Below, piece by piece: positions 52,230-64,000 of a stretch of 64,000 bases of DNA (position 1 is its first letter; each line of letters starts with the position of its first letter). A program made the position numbers and the translations under genes. The notes beneath the pieces are model-generated. The model searched no databases. It had not been told where the DNA came from and saw only the letters and a list, made by a program, of their open reading frames with translations. The stretch comes from Dermanyssus gallinae (Eukaryota; Arthropoda; Arachnida; Mesostigmata; Dermanyssidae): positions 1,023,501-1,087,500 of the forward strand of contig QVRM01006816.1 of NCBI GenBank assembly GCA_003439945.1. The letters are read 5' to 3'.

Positions 52230-53480
52230 AACGAGTCTGTCTCGAGCTAAATGGGGACAGGCTTCCCAAAAGGTTAAATAGAGAAACGTTTCTAAGCAAG
52301 TAGCTTACCAGAACAGCTGGTAGGTGTTCTAGAAAGGATTCGCTGGAGGATGTGGTTTCATTACGATGGAGCGTGTCGTGCACAAAGGATGATGCTAAAT
52401 CGAGTGACACCGTACACGGCCTACGTATCTAGTGCTCACAGTCACTTAGTGATTCCACTGCCAGCTTTCGTTTACCACATCGAAATGCCTGATACGGACC
52501 GTTTACTATCCGCTAAATACCCGATTTGTGTGTGTGTACTTTGTAAACGCTCGATCCCATAAAATATGCGTGTGTGTCTGTGCGTTTCATGACCGCAAAC
52601 AATAGCAAACTTTCTATGGTAAACAGAAATCAATATTATGATAAACAAACAAAAATATATAGATATCACAGGACTTCGATCCCTGCGAACCTAATCAAGA
52701 CGGAGACTATTTGCATTCCACTAGCCAACGTTGGGTGTCTTTCTGCAGGTCGGACAAAGCAGAAACTTATTTCGAACACGCCGATGCGTTTACGAATTGA
52801 TGTCTGATTAGCTATATCGCCAAAAAAAATAGCGCTATTTCACTGTCACTAAACAAGATATTTCCGCCGCCCCTGTCACCCTCCCCCCTTCCATCAGCTC
52901 CTACAATTCCATTGGAAAAAGTGTATATTTAAAGAAATCTACAAACGGAAATATTCAATATACGATCGAATTTTCTGCATAAGCTACTTCTCTGTATCCG
53001 GGCGAGGCCGGAAAGGAAACGACCACGTCTAGCACAAATTAGATTGAAGCGGAACTGCGAGTGTTGAGTCGGCCTCGGCAATGAGCAAACACGAGGTATA
53101 GCGAATATTAGAGAGGAAAAACGGGGAATAAATCGAGAGAGAGAGAGAGAGAGAGCAACGAAAGAAAAGCAGAAGTGGACCGATGTCTTGCCGCCTGGTA
53201 CGGTTACGCGGCCTGGCTTTCATTGGCAGATTCGCCGGATTCGACGCTGCGCACACCTGCGTCATGGACACACAGTTCCATTACGTGGTTGTACCGAGCC
53301 GAACCACGTTCCCCGGGCTTAAACCAACGTATCCATTCGTTGTCGATGCCGTTTATCGTAGCGTCGTTTCCATCAAAATAAGCCAGCTACACTAGACACG
53401 AGCGAAGCTGGTTCCACAAGTCCACATCCATTTATACATCTATCCATCCAGCTACCGGTGTCCTTGCAACACTGCGTCGA
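52230..53480. other. Intergenic stretch without recognised genes
   Basis: Short frames only; GA run at 53135-53154. Confidence 0.45.
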
Positions 53481-53485
53481 AGGCA

Positions 53486-53486
53486 T

Positions 53487-53532
<46 letters not shown>
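53486..53532. repeat. (TA)n-(GA)n compound microsatellite
   Basis: TA array about 28 bases joined directly to about 18 bases of GA. Confidence 0.95.
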
Positions 53533-53534
53533 CA

Positions 53535-55402
53535 TAAGGAGATCATTTGAATGCGTTATCATCATACCCTTTCGGCGCACCTCCTGAGTCTAGAAGACGT
53601 AAGAAGAAACGCCTAGACTTGTTCTATTTGCCGCCCACCTCAAAGCATGAAGTTTGCAGGTAGAAACGTCGTTACGTCAAGACATATCAAAAATAGCAGC
53701 TGCGGCAATAGAGAAAGGACGAAACAACAACGACGACGACACGACGACGGCGTCCTGTACGTTTCTTGATGACGTCCTTGACGCAACATACATCTAGAAG
53801 CAGATCATTCGAGGTTAGCGGGAGAGATCCGCTAGGCGGGATTTCGCCCTGGCATAGGCCAACCAATCCCTACGAGATCGATGGTGTGTGGGTTTGTCAT
53901 TGTTGGTCTTATAGGACGAGACAGGGCAACAACCGTGCCCAAACATGAACTACAGAGAGACAGAGGTTCACTCGCGTCCTTTTGCTGTTGACAAGCATTA
54001 CGCTTCAGTAACGCTTACGAGGGTGGCGATTTCCGCGCTTCCACAGCGCGTAGAAGTGGACTGGACGCCGCCCCGACACGCGTCCTGCTATACGCGAACG
54101 AATGGAATAGCGATCGATGCCTTGTAGAGGAAACCAACCGAACGAGAAAAAAACAAGACCCCAATTAGCGAGCGAAGGCAAGATCTCATACCGCATAACA
54201 AAGGCGCTGATTTTGATCGTGAGGCGTCGATGACGTCGACGAAGAACCAACAATGGTCCAACGAACGACGCCTGCGTTGTTCGGCTGACAGGATGGCGAT
54301 CTTAGACATCATCTCGGACTCAAGCAAACAAATTTAACTTACTTCACTTAATTGATACCACCATTTGGCGTGATAGCGTTATAGTATAATATACGTGACA
54401 ATACTGTGCACGACCGACCACACAATGCTAAATCGTTATCTAGACTAGACGGAGAGAGACACGGCAGGCAAACAAACAACAAGGAGATCGAAGAAAGCGA
54501 AAACATAGCTGTAGTCAATACGCAAACCGAGGGAAGAGAACGCGTCCAATACGAAGATACAGCGTCTACAGGCTGTGCGACGGCTAAACGAAGCCTCACA
54601 ACGCACAAACATTATCATCTGCACGTAATTATCATCTGCAACAAGGTCCTATTAGGCGACCAAGAATCTGTTGTCCGGTTCTCTCATTGTTGAGAAGAGT
54701 ACTCACGACACCATTCGGGAAACGAGCCGGGTTCTAACGACGAGAAGACGAGAGAGAATACGTTGTTTGTTCTGCGTTCAACACAATAAAGATTACTTCC
54801 GGAGTCTCAGCCATCTGATCTAGAATATGATCACAGTACAACCCGTGTAACAACATCCTGTCCATCCTGTCCACGAGTATATTCCCAAACAGAAAGCCCA
54901 TGCATCCCAAACATGTGGAGCTGCAAAGCACCATAGAGTACCGTTACACCAGCAACAATCACAGTAAAAGTAAGAAGAACAACAACAACAAGCAGCAGCC
55001 GCAACAACAAGAACAATTACCTAGCGCAAATTTAAAACAAAGCATTGGTCGTTGCTTCGGTTTCGGCGTCTTCCTATGGACATATCAGGATGAGATTCCT
55101 CGAGCCACGAAAATGGCCACCGAGAAACACCAGACCGAGCGGGACTGACAGAAGAGGGAGGCGTTCACCAGGAACGAATTGTCCACGACGTTCAGGAGAA
55201 GGGAAAGGTGCACATCCATCTGTTGTTCTTGACCGTTCTTCCCTACGAAAGAAAAAAACGACTAGCCGAAGAAGAAGAAACAAAAGAACGCTACCCAAAC
55301 TAAACTCTATTCGAGGAAGAGCAGATCGCGTGTCTATCGCTATCAGCGGGATTACTTATCAATTGTCTTTGAGTCGTTTTGAAGAGACAAGGGTAAAGCG
55401 AA

Positions 55403-55440
<38 letters not shown>

Positions 55441-57969
55441 GAGAGAGAGAGAGAGAGAGAGAGATACGCAAAAAGGAACAAAAGGGGTACAGAGAGTAAG
55501 AAAACACGACAAGCACTTCGACAACCAGACGCACGTGAGCAAAATCCTATCAAGCTCTTCTTCTACATAGTTCGAATACGCGGGCGGACCTCTCCCGTCA
55601 TGCACGTTCGCGGCATTACAACGAGTCATTTGCAGCGTTCGAGCGCAACAGACCGAATGGAACAGGCGAGAAAGATAATAGCCGTTTTTCGTCTCTCTTA
55701 CATGTCACTGCGCCACACTGAAACTGCAATAGACCCGTATATATATATATATATATATATACATCTAGGTACATACATGGGTTTCTCCATACATACTTGC
55801 CCACATACGTGCAAATAGAAACCAAGTCGTACACTGGTTGCATTCAGCAACGAGAACGCAATGACGATAGATGCATTTAGACAACATCGTGCCACCGGCA
55901 AGTTTAGCCCATTACGAGCGTCTAAAATGTGATTGTCAGAGCGTAAAAAAAAAAACAAATTTCGAATGCGACGGTCTCAATTGCATCGGCAATCGCGAGC
56001 CGTCTGCATCCGTGGCTTCCGTTTTTTCTTGTTTAATCGATCATCGACTTCAAGTGGTACACACAAGTCGTGCAGATCAAAGTTGAAGCCCTGCTCAGTG
56101 TTAAGAAAAATCACATCAAAACCAGTATGACATGTCAGTGAAAATCGACTACGCGGGAAACCCGTCAGTTGTCCTAGCCGCTGTTATATATAGTTCCGTC
56201 ACTAGTGCACGACCAATCGAACCCTAACCTCGAATTGCTGCACTCGAGTTGCTGAGTTGAACACACTAAATGGAAACAACGTCGTAAATTTGTTTTGTCG
56301 GATTTCATTACACTCTCTATCTACACAGGTTATGAGTGAGTCGGAAAATCGTTTTGTATTGTCGACCGCGCGCAACGGTCTGCTCCAGAATACTTCTTTT
56401 TAAGGTGATTTCGGTCGCTATCCTTTTATTTCTACTTAGTTTACCAAATTACTGTTGGACCATTGTCGCCGCTTTCACATCACCCTAAAAGGTGCGCACA
56501 GAGTATCTCGACAAGCGTTAGGCTGCAAAGGACAACAAATGCACGTCTAAGCAGCGAACAGGAAAGACAAATGCTAGCAACGCGCCTAAGCTCTGAAGCA
56601 TTACCGCGAGATAACCGGACGTAAGCTCACTTCCCTACCAACTTTGCCCAGCAAACAGTCGGAACTGCGTCCGGCAAACTTCCTGCCAAACAACGCAATT
56701 ATCAGTGCAGAAGATCTTCGAAACCCCGAGTAACACACGGCTAGGCTCACGAAGTAAGCGAAGCCTGCCCCTCGATAAATACGCTGCCAGCTGCCGATAA
56801 ACGACTACTTATTTCCGACAAACCCGACGGGTTCAGATCAGATCACGCCGATACGATGCGAGGATCTTAAGACGCGCAAGACTTTGCAAGATCCGCTATC
56901 GCGACGAAACTTTACACGGACGGGACAGTCCAGGGCTTGCAGAGCGGCGTCGTTTCGAGGTCGGAGCTCTCTTCGGCTCACCGTGCGAGGTCACGACGCG
57001 TGACGTCTGAAAATGCTCCGTCCATCTTCCACGTGCGCCATCGTCGAGTAAAAGCGACCGCAGCAGCTCGTTGAGACGGGTCGAAGCTTATATCGGCAAT
57101 ACCGTATTGTGCGGAACTGCTCTGACCCACCCCCGCTCCCTCCCCCCGGAAAAGGCGGGAGTGTTCTGAAAAATAATAGATCAACCTGCCACCTTGCGAA
57201 TTTGCAGGAAAGCAACGAACGAGACTTTCGACAACTTCGACTATGACTTTCGCATGCGGTCCGATGAGCGGCAAGACCAGGTAGGGATCGCTTCCCCGGA
57301 TCTTACCTACATGGCATGAGAAGCCTTCGTAGAAAACCGTCGGCATGGTATTGCAGGTCTCAGCTGGAAGCTTTCGCGGTGTACCAGGATTACAACGAGC
57401 GACCATCCATCATATATCATATATGCTGCTGCTGCTGATGTTGTTGTTATTGCTGTAGTAGCGTCACGCCTAAAGACAGCAAACCGTTATAGCGTAGCAT
57501 GTGATTAATCATCGAAGTCCACTCGCTCCGTATGTGACCTTACTGCACGATATCTCCTCTGCTGCCGGATGCCAATGGCGACAATTTCCTCCCAGTTGCT
57601 GAATTCACCACTGGGCCAACAAAAATTCACCCTAGTTATCACAGTCTGAAAGGTGCAGATGAGTTTTTATTTCTCTTTTTATCGAAGTCCTCCCATCGAC
57701 AGACGCAATTAGTAGATTTTAAATAGCTCTTTGCACGCATATTCCTCTGAAGGGATGAACCAACGCCTTAGCCTTTGAATAGCCGGTAGTGCTGCTGCCT
57801 CTGTCGTGGAAACTCATACGTAACAAATTTGTATGCGTATCGTGAGCTCTGATGACTTTAACGGCAACAGTATTGGTATTATATACATATTTACCTAAAA
57901 TATCCACTTCTGTAACGTATTGCCACGTACAATTGCTTGTGCGATCATTGAATCAAAGAGAGCTCAGTG

Positions 57970-57970
<1 letters not shown>
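53535..57970. other. Intergenic stretch with compound microsatellites
   Basis: Includes (TA)n-(GA)n at 55404-55465 and a TA array at 55738-55761. A 142-codon minus-strand frame (57406-56978) lies here with no recognised domain. It contains a donor-like GTAAGA, so an exon cannot be excluded. Confidence 0.4.
55404..55465. repeat. (TA)n-(GA)n compound microsatellite
   Basis: TA array about 34 bases followed after three bases by about 24 bases of GA. Confidence 0.95.

Positions 57971-57972
<2 letters not shown>

Positions 57973-58001
<29 letters not shown>
57973..58001. repeat. (TA)n microsatellite
   Basis: TA array of about 29 bases. Confidence 0.9.
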
Positions 58002-58003
<2 letters not shown>

Positions 58004-58913
58004 TTCTTCGGTGCGTTAACCGGAGTTTATATTAACATGCGTCGTGTATATCAAATACTTTAAAAACTCTCTTTCTCCCTATTAAAAAAAAATATATATA
58101 TATAAAATGGTTGCAACCGAGCGCCTGTTAGGTGCACTAAACTTGGTATGTGTGCAAACAATGTTCAGTATTCGTCACTGGCACTCATTGGCCAGCAATA
58201 GTTAGTAGACGTTGAGGCCACCAGCTGGGCGAGAGTGGCTAAAAATACTACCAGGGTGGTCTATAAATACCCAGCCATTCCCAAGGGAAGCACGTGCGAG
58301 AGGCGAGCAACGCGATGACAGACACATTAGGGCAGAGCGGCACGGAATACCACAGACAAGATAAGTACAAGGAGCGAACTGCCGTATCAAGGTGATGATA
58401 TGCACTGCACAGATAGACTAAATCCACAGATGAAGCCGTGTTCCCCGACACCAGTCAATTTGTCTGAATATGAACGGACGAGTACACGGCAGTAAAAGCG
58501 TTGTATTCGCGCTAATTCGACTAAAACGACCAGAATTCAGGATACTAGGAAGACAACCGGTGCATCCTGCCAAGCCTACCCTGAAGTATTCAGATAAATG
58601 TCAGCATTGCTAGTGAGGGTGGTCGTTGGCAGCGGTAAAATCGGTAGTTGTGGTAGTAATTAACGTCTGTACTTCTAAACAGTAATTAGGCTATTGTCCG
58701 ATTTTAGGACCAAGATCAACGAATTTGTTTGGTCGAGCAATGCGAACTGCAGCGAGTACTCATGACCGTGATTCGTGTTTTGTCCGCTGTGGCCAACAAA
58801 TACTTTCATCACGTCGTGCACGGTTTATTTTACCGTCTCTTCCATACCAGCTATCGAGTGCTCGCCAATGCAGAGAAATTGCCTGGGATCACGTGTTTAT
58901 TTCTTCCATATAT

Positions 58914-59046
58914 ATAAATATAAATATAAATATAAATATAAATATAAATATAAATATAAATATAAATATAAATATAAATATAAATATAAATATAAATATA
59001 AATATAAATATAAATATAAATATAAATATAAATATAAATATAAATA
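58914..59046. repeat. (TATAAA)n hexanucleotide array, about 22 units
   Basis: An almost perfect 6-base period over about 130 bases. Each unit spells TATAAA on the plus strand. Confidence 0.97.
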
Positions 59047-59159
59047 TGGAATTATAACATCAGTTCTCATGGGAGCTCACTGTACACAGTGCAGGTGTCT
59101 AATCGTTATTTGGTTCACTTATCCACAGTGCACGTCTCGCGGGACGATAAATTGATTTA

Positions 59160-59312
59160 CGCTGTTAGACTGGCACAGTTTTTTTTGTGGTCTTCCTAGA
59201 AGACCAACTGGAAAGCGCTGTTGCACACACGGACACTCCGCGGCAGAGAAGCTCCCTGCAAGCGCGGGCCCGTAGTATGGGACTCCGACCCACCAAAAAC
59301 CAGTCATGTCTC
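59160..59312 (-). mobile_element. 3'-end fragment of the R1-like retrotransposon family
   Basis: Read on the minus strand the sequence runs GACATGACTGGTTTTTGG, GTGGGTCGGAGTCCCA, TGTCCGTGTGTGCAAC, GCTTTCCAGTTGGTC and then an A8 run. This matches the full-length element from 5521 to its A-run in order, with scattered substitutions and one extra AGGAAGACC-like block before the A-run. No coding part is recognised upstream, consistent with a 5'-truncated insertion or loss by decay. Confidence 0.8.
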
Positions 59313-59319
59313 CCGTCGT

Positions 59320-59998
59320 CCGGTCTGATATAGTATACAGGCGGATATACACGCACCTTGTCCCCAATCCAAGCACAGCCTGCCAGTCAGCCATCACACC
59401 TACTATCATGCGTGTACATCGCCAACACGGTACTCCGAACACGGGCAAATCTCGACCACGGCGAGGATGACCGTATCTGACAAGACAAGAAAGCGGAGGA
59501 CGACTTCGCAGTCGAGACTTTTCCTCGTCTCAGAGCTACTGCGTCATCTTGCCAACGGCAGATTCAGGTTCTGCCCAGCTACAGCAACTTGCTCCCACCT
59601 CCATCCTGAATCACTGAATGACTTATGACTGACACGTGCCCGCACACGCAATTCTATATCCACATGTCTACGTGGTCTAGAGCAAAATGATTTACAAAAT
59701 TGGTGACTGCTTTGAGCATGACAAAACGTCGATAGTAACAATGACGTGCCTGTAATGCAACTGCGAAATAACGCATTTATCATTGCTCGTGGTAGTGCCA
59801 ATCGTCATAAAGATTCTTTTTTGGGGAGACGATACATTGGCGCACACTTCGATTTTTTTACAGCATGTGCATCGTTTCTATACAGAGCCCGCGATGGATT
59901 CAAGTGCAGAAACGTGGATACCCAAACTCCTAAAGGAAAACAGTTGCAATCAACTTGAAATACTTAACCCTGAACAGCGCTAAATGTATAAGCACGCA

Positions 59999-60000
<2 letters not shown>
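59320..60000. other. Intergenic stretch without recognised genes
   Basis: Short frames on both strands; nothing recognised. Confidence 0.45.

Positions 60001-60043
<43 letters not shown>
60001..60043. repeat. (TA)n microsatellite, 43 bp
   Basis: Uninterrupted TA array. Confidence 0.95.
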
Positions 60044-60046
<3 letters not shown>

Positions 60047-60305
60047 CCAGAAACACCGCGAATATAGAGAACATACACAATAATAATGCCTAAAACAACC
60101 TATCAACTCCTAGAAAATTCTAAATCTCCTGACAGGACCGCGATCAGAGACTCCTCCCCGCATGATTCTCTACATACGAGCAATTGGACATTCGAATGGA
60201 TAACCAGGCACCCAACGTGCAGGTTTGATGGCGGGACAGGCTAGCATTTTATAATAGCCGAAAAGATTCACCTAAGAAAAATCGGCAACACGCTCGCTTT
60301 GCCCG

Positions 60306-60307
<2 letters not shown>

Positions 60308-60362
<55 letters not shown>

Positions 60363-60370
60363 TATATATT
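60308..60370. repeat. (TA)n microsatellite, 51 bp plus degraded edge
   Basis: Uninterrupted TA array to about 60358 with an A/T-rich edge. Confidence 0.95.
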
Positions 60371-60379
60371 TATATGTAT

Positions 60380-61560
60380 ACCGCCGACCAAATTCGTATC
60401 GCGCTCGTACTTACAAAGCAGAGCGGCGGCACAGCTTCAGGTCAGTGGCCAATTCGTCAACATTCGTTACAGCCAATTCGTTGCAGTTTCTTGTATGAGT
60501 TGCGTTGCATGCGAGAGGATCGGAAGTGAGAGAAGATTTTCGGTGCTCATAGGGTGCTGACGACATCGCGAAGCGCAACTAGGAAAACATAGACACGTCA
60601 AGTGGCCCATGCCAATTGGTATATTAATTAGCTCGACTGATTGATTTCTGAGCGAAGGACGTCGCGGGACACAACTGTTTCGTTCTGTCCGCTGCTGCTG
60701 CTGCTGCTGCCGCTGTTCCTGCATTCGTCGCCGCGTTTCGGAGACGGGTAGGTAGTGAGTTTAGTGTTTGTTGTGGATGTTGTTGTTCTCGCATAAAGTG
60801 ACACAGTGTGCCCACTCGGGTGGTCCAGGAAACTAACCCGCATACGCTGCAGGACACCACTACGGGAGTCGGCCGCAACTGGTAAGGTCGGCAGGACACG
60901 ATACAGCACTTGCCAACGATTTGTTTCAGCCAGCGGAGGCAACGGCGGCAGTAGCAGTAGAAAGCAGCAGCAGCATCAACAGCCGAGCTACGACCCAGAG
61001 TCTTCAGTCGGACTCGCCAATCCGCGCCGAGGGAAGGAAAGGTGCCTGAGGGAATCCGAGGAAGCAACACCACGTACATAGCAACGCCACCCACTCACAC
61101 ACAGCATACAGACAAGCACGCCCATAAGATGAATAGAACAGCCCCCGATGGCGTAGTTGAATAGTGCACGCATCGTCGAGTGTTGGACCAGTTCTAAAAA
61201 GAAACGGAAAAAAAAGCCCAAAGAGCCCAACGAACAACAAACAGCAAGCGTGCCCATGTTTTGCTTGTGTCGCTACTTGTCGGCTAAAGCTAGCATCTGA
61301 AGCGTCTGAAGCCGTCGGTCTGAAGCAAATTGTGATTACACTGCCAACTATGACGAGGTACATCGACCACACGCCTGGACCGCTCGTTGTACCTCGGCGA
61401 GCTCTTTTTACGGCAAGCTCTGCTAAATTCCCAGCAAATATTTAAATATAGCGACAAAAGTCACTTGAGGGTGTGTTTCGAATTTTGCCGCCATGCCAAA
61501 CTGGTGGCGCTGACGGTAAGGTATTTGTAAACATCATGGTCCTATAAAATTTCGCGGCGC
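60380..61560. other. Intergenic stretch without recognised genes
   Basis: CTG/CAG patches (60690-60715, 60960-60980) give Ser/Gln/Ala runs on both strands. No domain recognised. Confidence 0.45.
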
Positions 61561-61579
61561 TAGTAAGATATATCCCAGT

Positions 61580-61845
61580 GGGTGAAGCTCATTGGGTGGC
61601 ACTATGAAAATGTGTGTAGTTGAACAAAAGTTTAATGGGCGTAATTCGACTCTACCAGAATAGCAGACGTTCAGTGGCCACCTCGACCGTGCGACCTGAC
61701 GCCTCTAGACTTGTTTTCTATGTTTTTTTTGTGACAGAGAAAAGTGTTCGCCAGGAAGCCCGCTACTATTAAAAAGTAAAAAAAATCGGCGGGGAAAGAA
61801 GAATTTCGAAGAACATTTTATGACCCTACTACACTGCTATAATGT
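61580..61845 (+). pseudogene. Tc1/mariner transposase relic M4 (third-Asp region)
   Basis: The plus strand at about 61673-61770 encodes VQWPPRPCDLTPLDLFS, then a stop, then RKVFARKPATIKK. This corresponds to the WPPRSCDLTPLDFFLWGY...KPATI block around the third catalytic Asp in Tc1/mariner-superfamily transposases. It is the same subgroup as relic M3. The upstream catalytic parts are not recognisable. Inactive. Confidence 0.75.
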
Positions 61846-61849
61846 ATCA

Positions 61850-64000
61850 ACGAGCCGACTTTAGTCAGTTTAACGGCACTGCTTTAGAGATGATGATATT
61901 GAAATACCTTCAGCGAACAGCCCGCTCGAAGAGTTCAAGTGCTTTCAATTCGTTACTTTCTACGTATGCGATTCCCCGTGGTCAAGATGTTCGCTCGGTG
62001 CTAAACCCACGACACTGATTCCGTGCTTGACAAGGTGTGAAACATCCCACATTTGGGACAATTCGCACATGTTTCTCCGGCCGGCTATTCTTGATCCACT
62101 GTGGCTATCAGCGTCGAGGAAAGGGAATATTGGCCATCGGTCGCAAGAATTCAGCCGCAACATCGTCCAGCAATCGGTTATGCTCGAGAGGCTCGGCTCA
62201 CCCGACCGATTAAACGAAGGTTCCGACGACAGGAGCAAACTAGCTAGTTATTTCCTATATGTCAGGCGCATTACAACGCAAATACGGTGCTGCTTGCTTA
62301 TTTGTCTTCTGAATGGTCTCCCCCCGAGCCCCCCGAGCATCGGGCCCATGCCCTTCCACCTTCCTCATTAGCTGTTAACTGATATGGGTCTTATGATCGA
62401 TGCCTGTATAGACGGACAACACCATTCTCTATCCCGTCACTAACCTCATTACAAGCGGCCGGATAAGCACAAGCTTTGATGTCTGTTATTGGGCGTAAAT
62501 TTGGCGTTTTTGGACCTGGCGTTTCATAGGACTTGATCCTGCAACGAGTTGACGACTTTACAGATCATGGCCAATCCCAAACAATAAGTACACGTACTAT
62601 TTTTTTCGGTTGTGCCGTGATTGCCGGCTAAGGCCGATGGTATTATTCCCTGAAACTGCCACGCGAGTCTATGCCTGGCGAGAATCGTAGAGTACTTGCT
62701 TCGGTAGAGCTGGAGTTTCGGCTCGCCACCGGCGTCAGATAGCCAACAATTCTCGGCTTACGACGGCTCTCTTTGTCTCTCTCGCGAGCGCGGTTGAGAG
62801 GCGTCGGGCGTCAAACAATCAATCAATATGCTGCTGCAAATCATGTGCTCCAAGACACTTTTCGCTGTCTTAATTGCCTTTGTAAAGCCGCCGAAGTTGG
62901 GATTCTGGCCTGTTCAGTACGCACCGCCAGCTACCGTCCAATCATTCATAGAAATAGCGCCCGGACGACTTGGTCGACGATCCTATCTCTCACGCCGTCA
63001 CCACTCGGGCGTCGCTTGTACTCGAACATGGAAGTTGCTCACTCGAGGCTCTCGTTTGTGCACTTCTGGCAACTGTCACGTCTCAGGCGCGTAGCTGTGC
63101 CGGCAACTAAACAATTAAAATCCACAGTATCCTATATATATATATATATATATACTTTCTCGCAAGTATATATTTTTATGACGGCGTTTTACCTGTCCTG
63201 GCCTTAAAATCAGCCCTTAAGTGGCGTCCAAATAAATAAATGCGAAACAATAACAGTCGTTTTCTTTAAGCGATGTGGTCAGCTCATGCTGTTACTCGTA
63301 AGACACAACCCACACACACACACAGGCATAATTGTGCCGGTCGTACCAAAGTAGCGTATAGGTGTTGTCCACAATTCCTTGCCCAAGTAATAGTTCGTTT
63401 AATAGTATTGTAATCGTTCGCTCCGTTAGCTAAAACTAAACTAGTAGCAGGGGACGCACTTTTTCATTTCTACGTCGAGTACTAATGTAAGGCTCTTCAT
63501 ATATGGCAACAAGGCCTGGTTTTATTACAATTGATTACCCGTAAGTTATTGCCGTTATTTCGCCATCAGGCGCATATTAACGGAATGCACCCGGTGAGCG
63601 TCCCAGAGATCATTACACTAACACAGTCAGACCGACTCTAAAACAATAATAGTTTGATTTTGTCACTTTCGGTCTCGAAAACAAAGGCTTAGCTATCTAT
63701 CACCTACAATGCTGGCACAATGCCGGTCCGCTACGGTTCAATACATCATATCGCATCATTCGCGGTCGCACACTTTTGCCGGCAGCCCCGGTAGCTCACA
63801 AGGCGCACCTCGTAATTAAACCTATCGGTGACCCCATAACTATGCATGACATCATGGTGGAGCAACGAACTCTATCGTAGCACGCTCCGCTAACAATGGA
63901 ACACGCCATAAAAGCGCTGCCGCGTTCCAGTACCTACTGTAGCGTAGTTTTTGACGCGAACAACAACTGGCCCCAGCCGGTCTATCTACCTAAGAGAAGT
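61850..64000. other. Intergenic stretch to the window end, no recognised genes
   Basis: A TA array lies at 63132-63155 and a CA run at 63312-63324. A plus-strand frame at 62828-63094 starts with a hydrophobic segment (MLLQIMCSKTLFAVLIAF) but has no homology I recognise. Confidence 0.4.

Noticed and set aside
55045..55818. 257-codon plus-strand frame
   Set aside because: Includes translated TA and GA arrays and shows no domain.
58725..59155. Frames with YKYK/ININ runs
   Set aside because: Direct translation of the (TATAAA)n array.

Overview
This is eukaryotic nuclear DNA, most likely from an arthropod. It holds one spliced protein-kinase gene with conventional GT-AG introns, an R1-like non-LTR retrotransposon, several mariner-type relics, tRNA-derived SINEs and a very high density of (TA)n, (AAC/GTT)n and other simple repeats. 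The tail of the kinase ([24 protein letters not shown] region) reminds me of mite and tick JNKs, so a chelicerate is my best guess. That is inference from memory, not a search.

Region by region. 0.25-5.64 kb: a complete R1-clade-like retrotransposon, bounded by a perfect 12-bp target-site duplication and ending in an A-run. ORF1 (gag-like, three zinc knuckles) is intact. ORF2 (endonuclease-reverse transcriptase) carries two frame breaks, both at T5 runs. 6.4-6.8 kb: a heavily decayed second gag copy. 6.9-16.1 kb: no gene recognised, only simple repeats.

16.1-34.05 kb, minus strand: the complete coding region of a c-Jun N-terminal kinase (JNK/basket orthologue). It has nine coding exons and 465 codons plus stop, and every junction was checked for GT-AG and phase. 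Its introns hold two mariner relics, one copy each of two SINE families, and many TA arrays. 34.8-35.5 kb upstream is an AAC-rich stretch ending at a strong splice donor, possibly an untranslated leader exon. A 29-bp minisatellite lies at 36.0-36.5 kb.

36.5-64 kb: apparently gene-poor. It contains SINE copies at 38.7, 41.2 and 52.1 kb, mariner-type relics at 46 and 61.7 kb, a 3'-end fragment of the retrotransposon family at 59.2 kb on the opposite strand, and a (TATAAA)n array at 58.9 kb. Many open frames here are translated microsatellites and I do not call them genes.

How the parts relate: the JNK gene is the only recognised host gene. The non-LTR element could supply the reverse transcriptase for the SINEs, but nothing in their 3' ends proves that. 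Several transposon and SINE copies end exactly at (TA)n arrays, the most interesting repeated pattern in the window.
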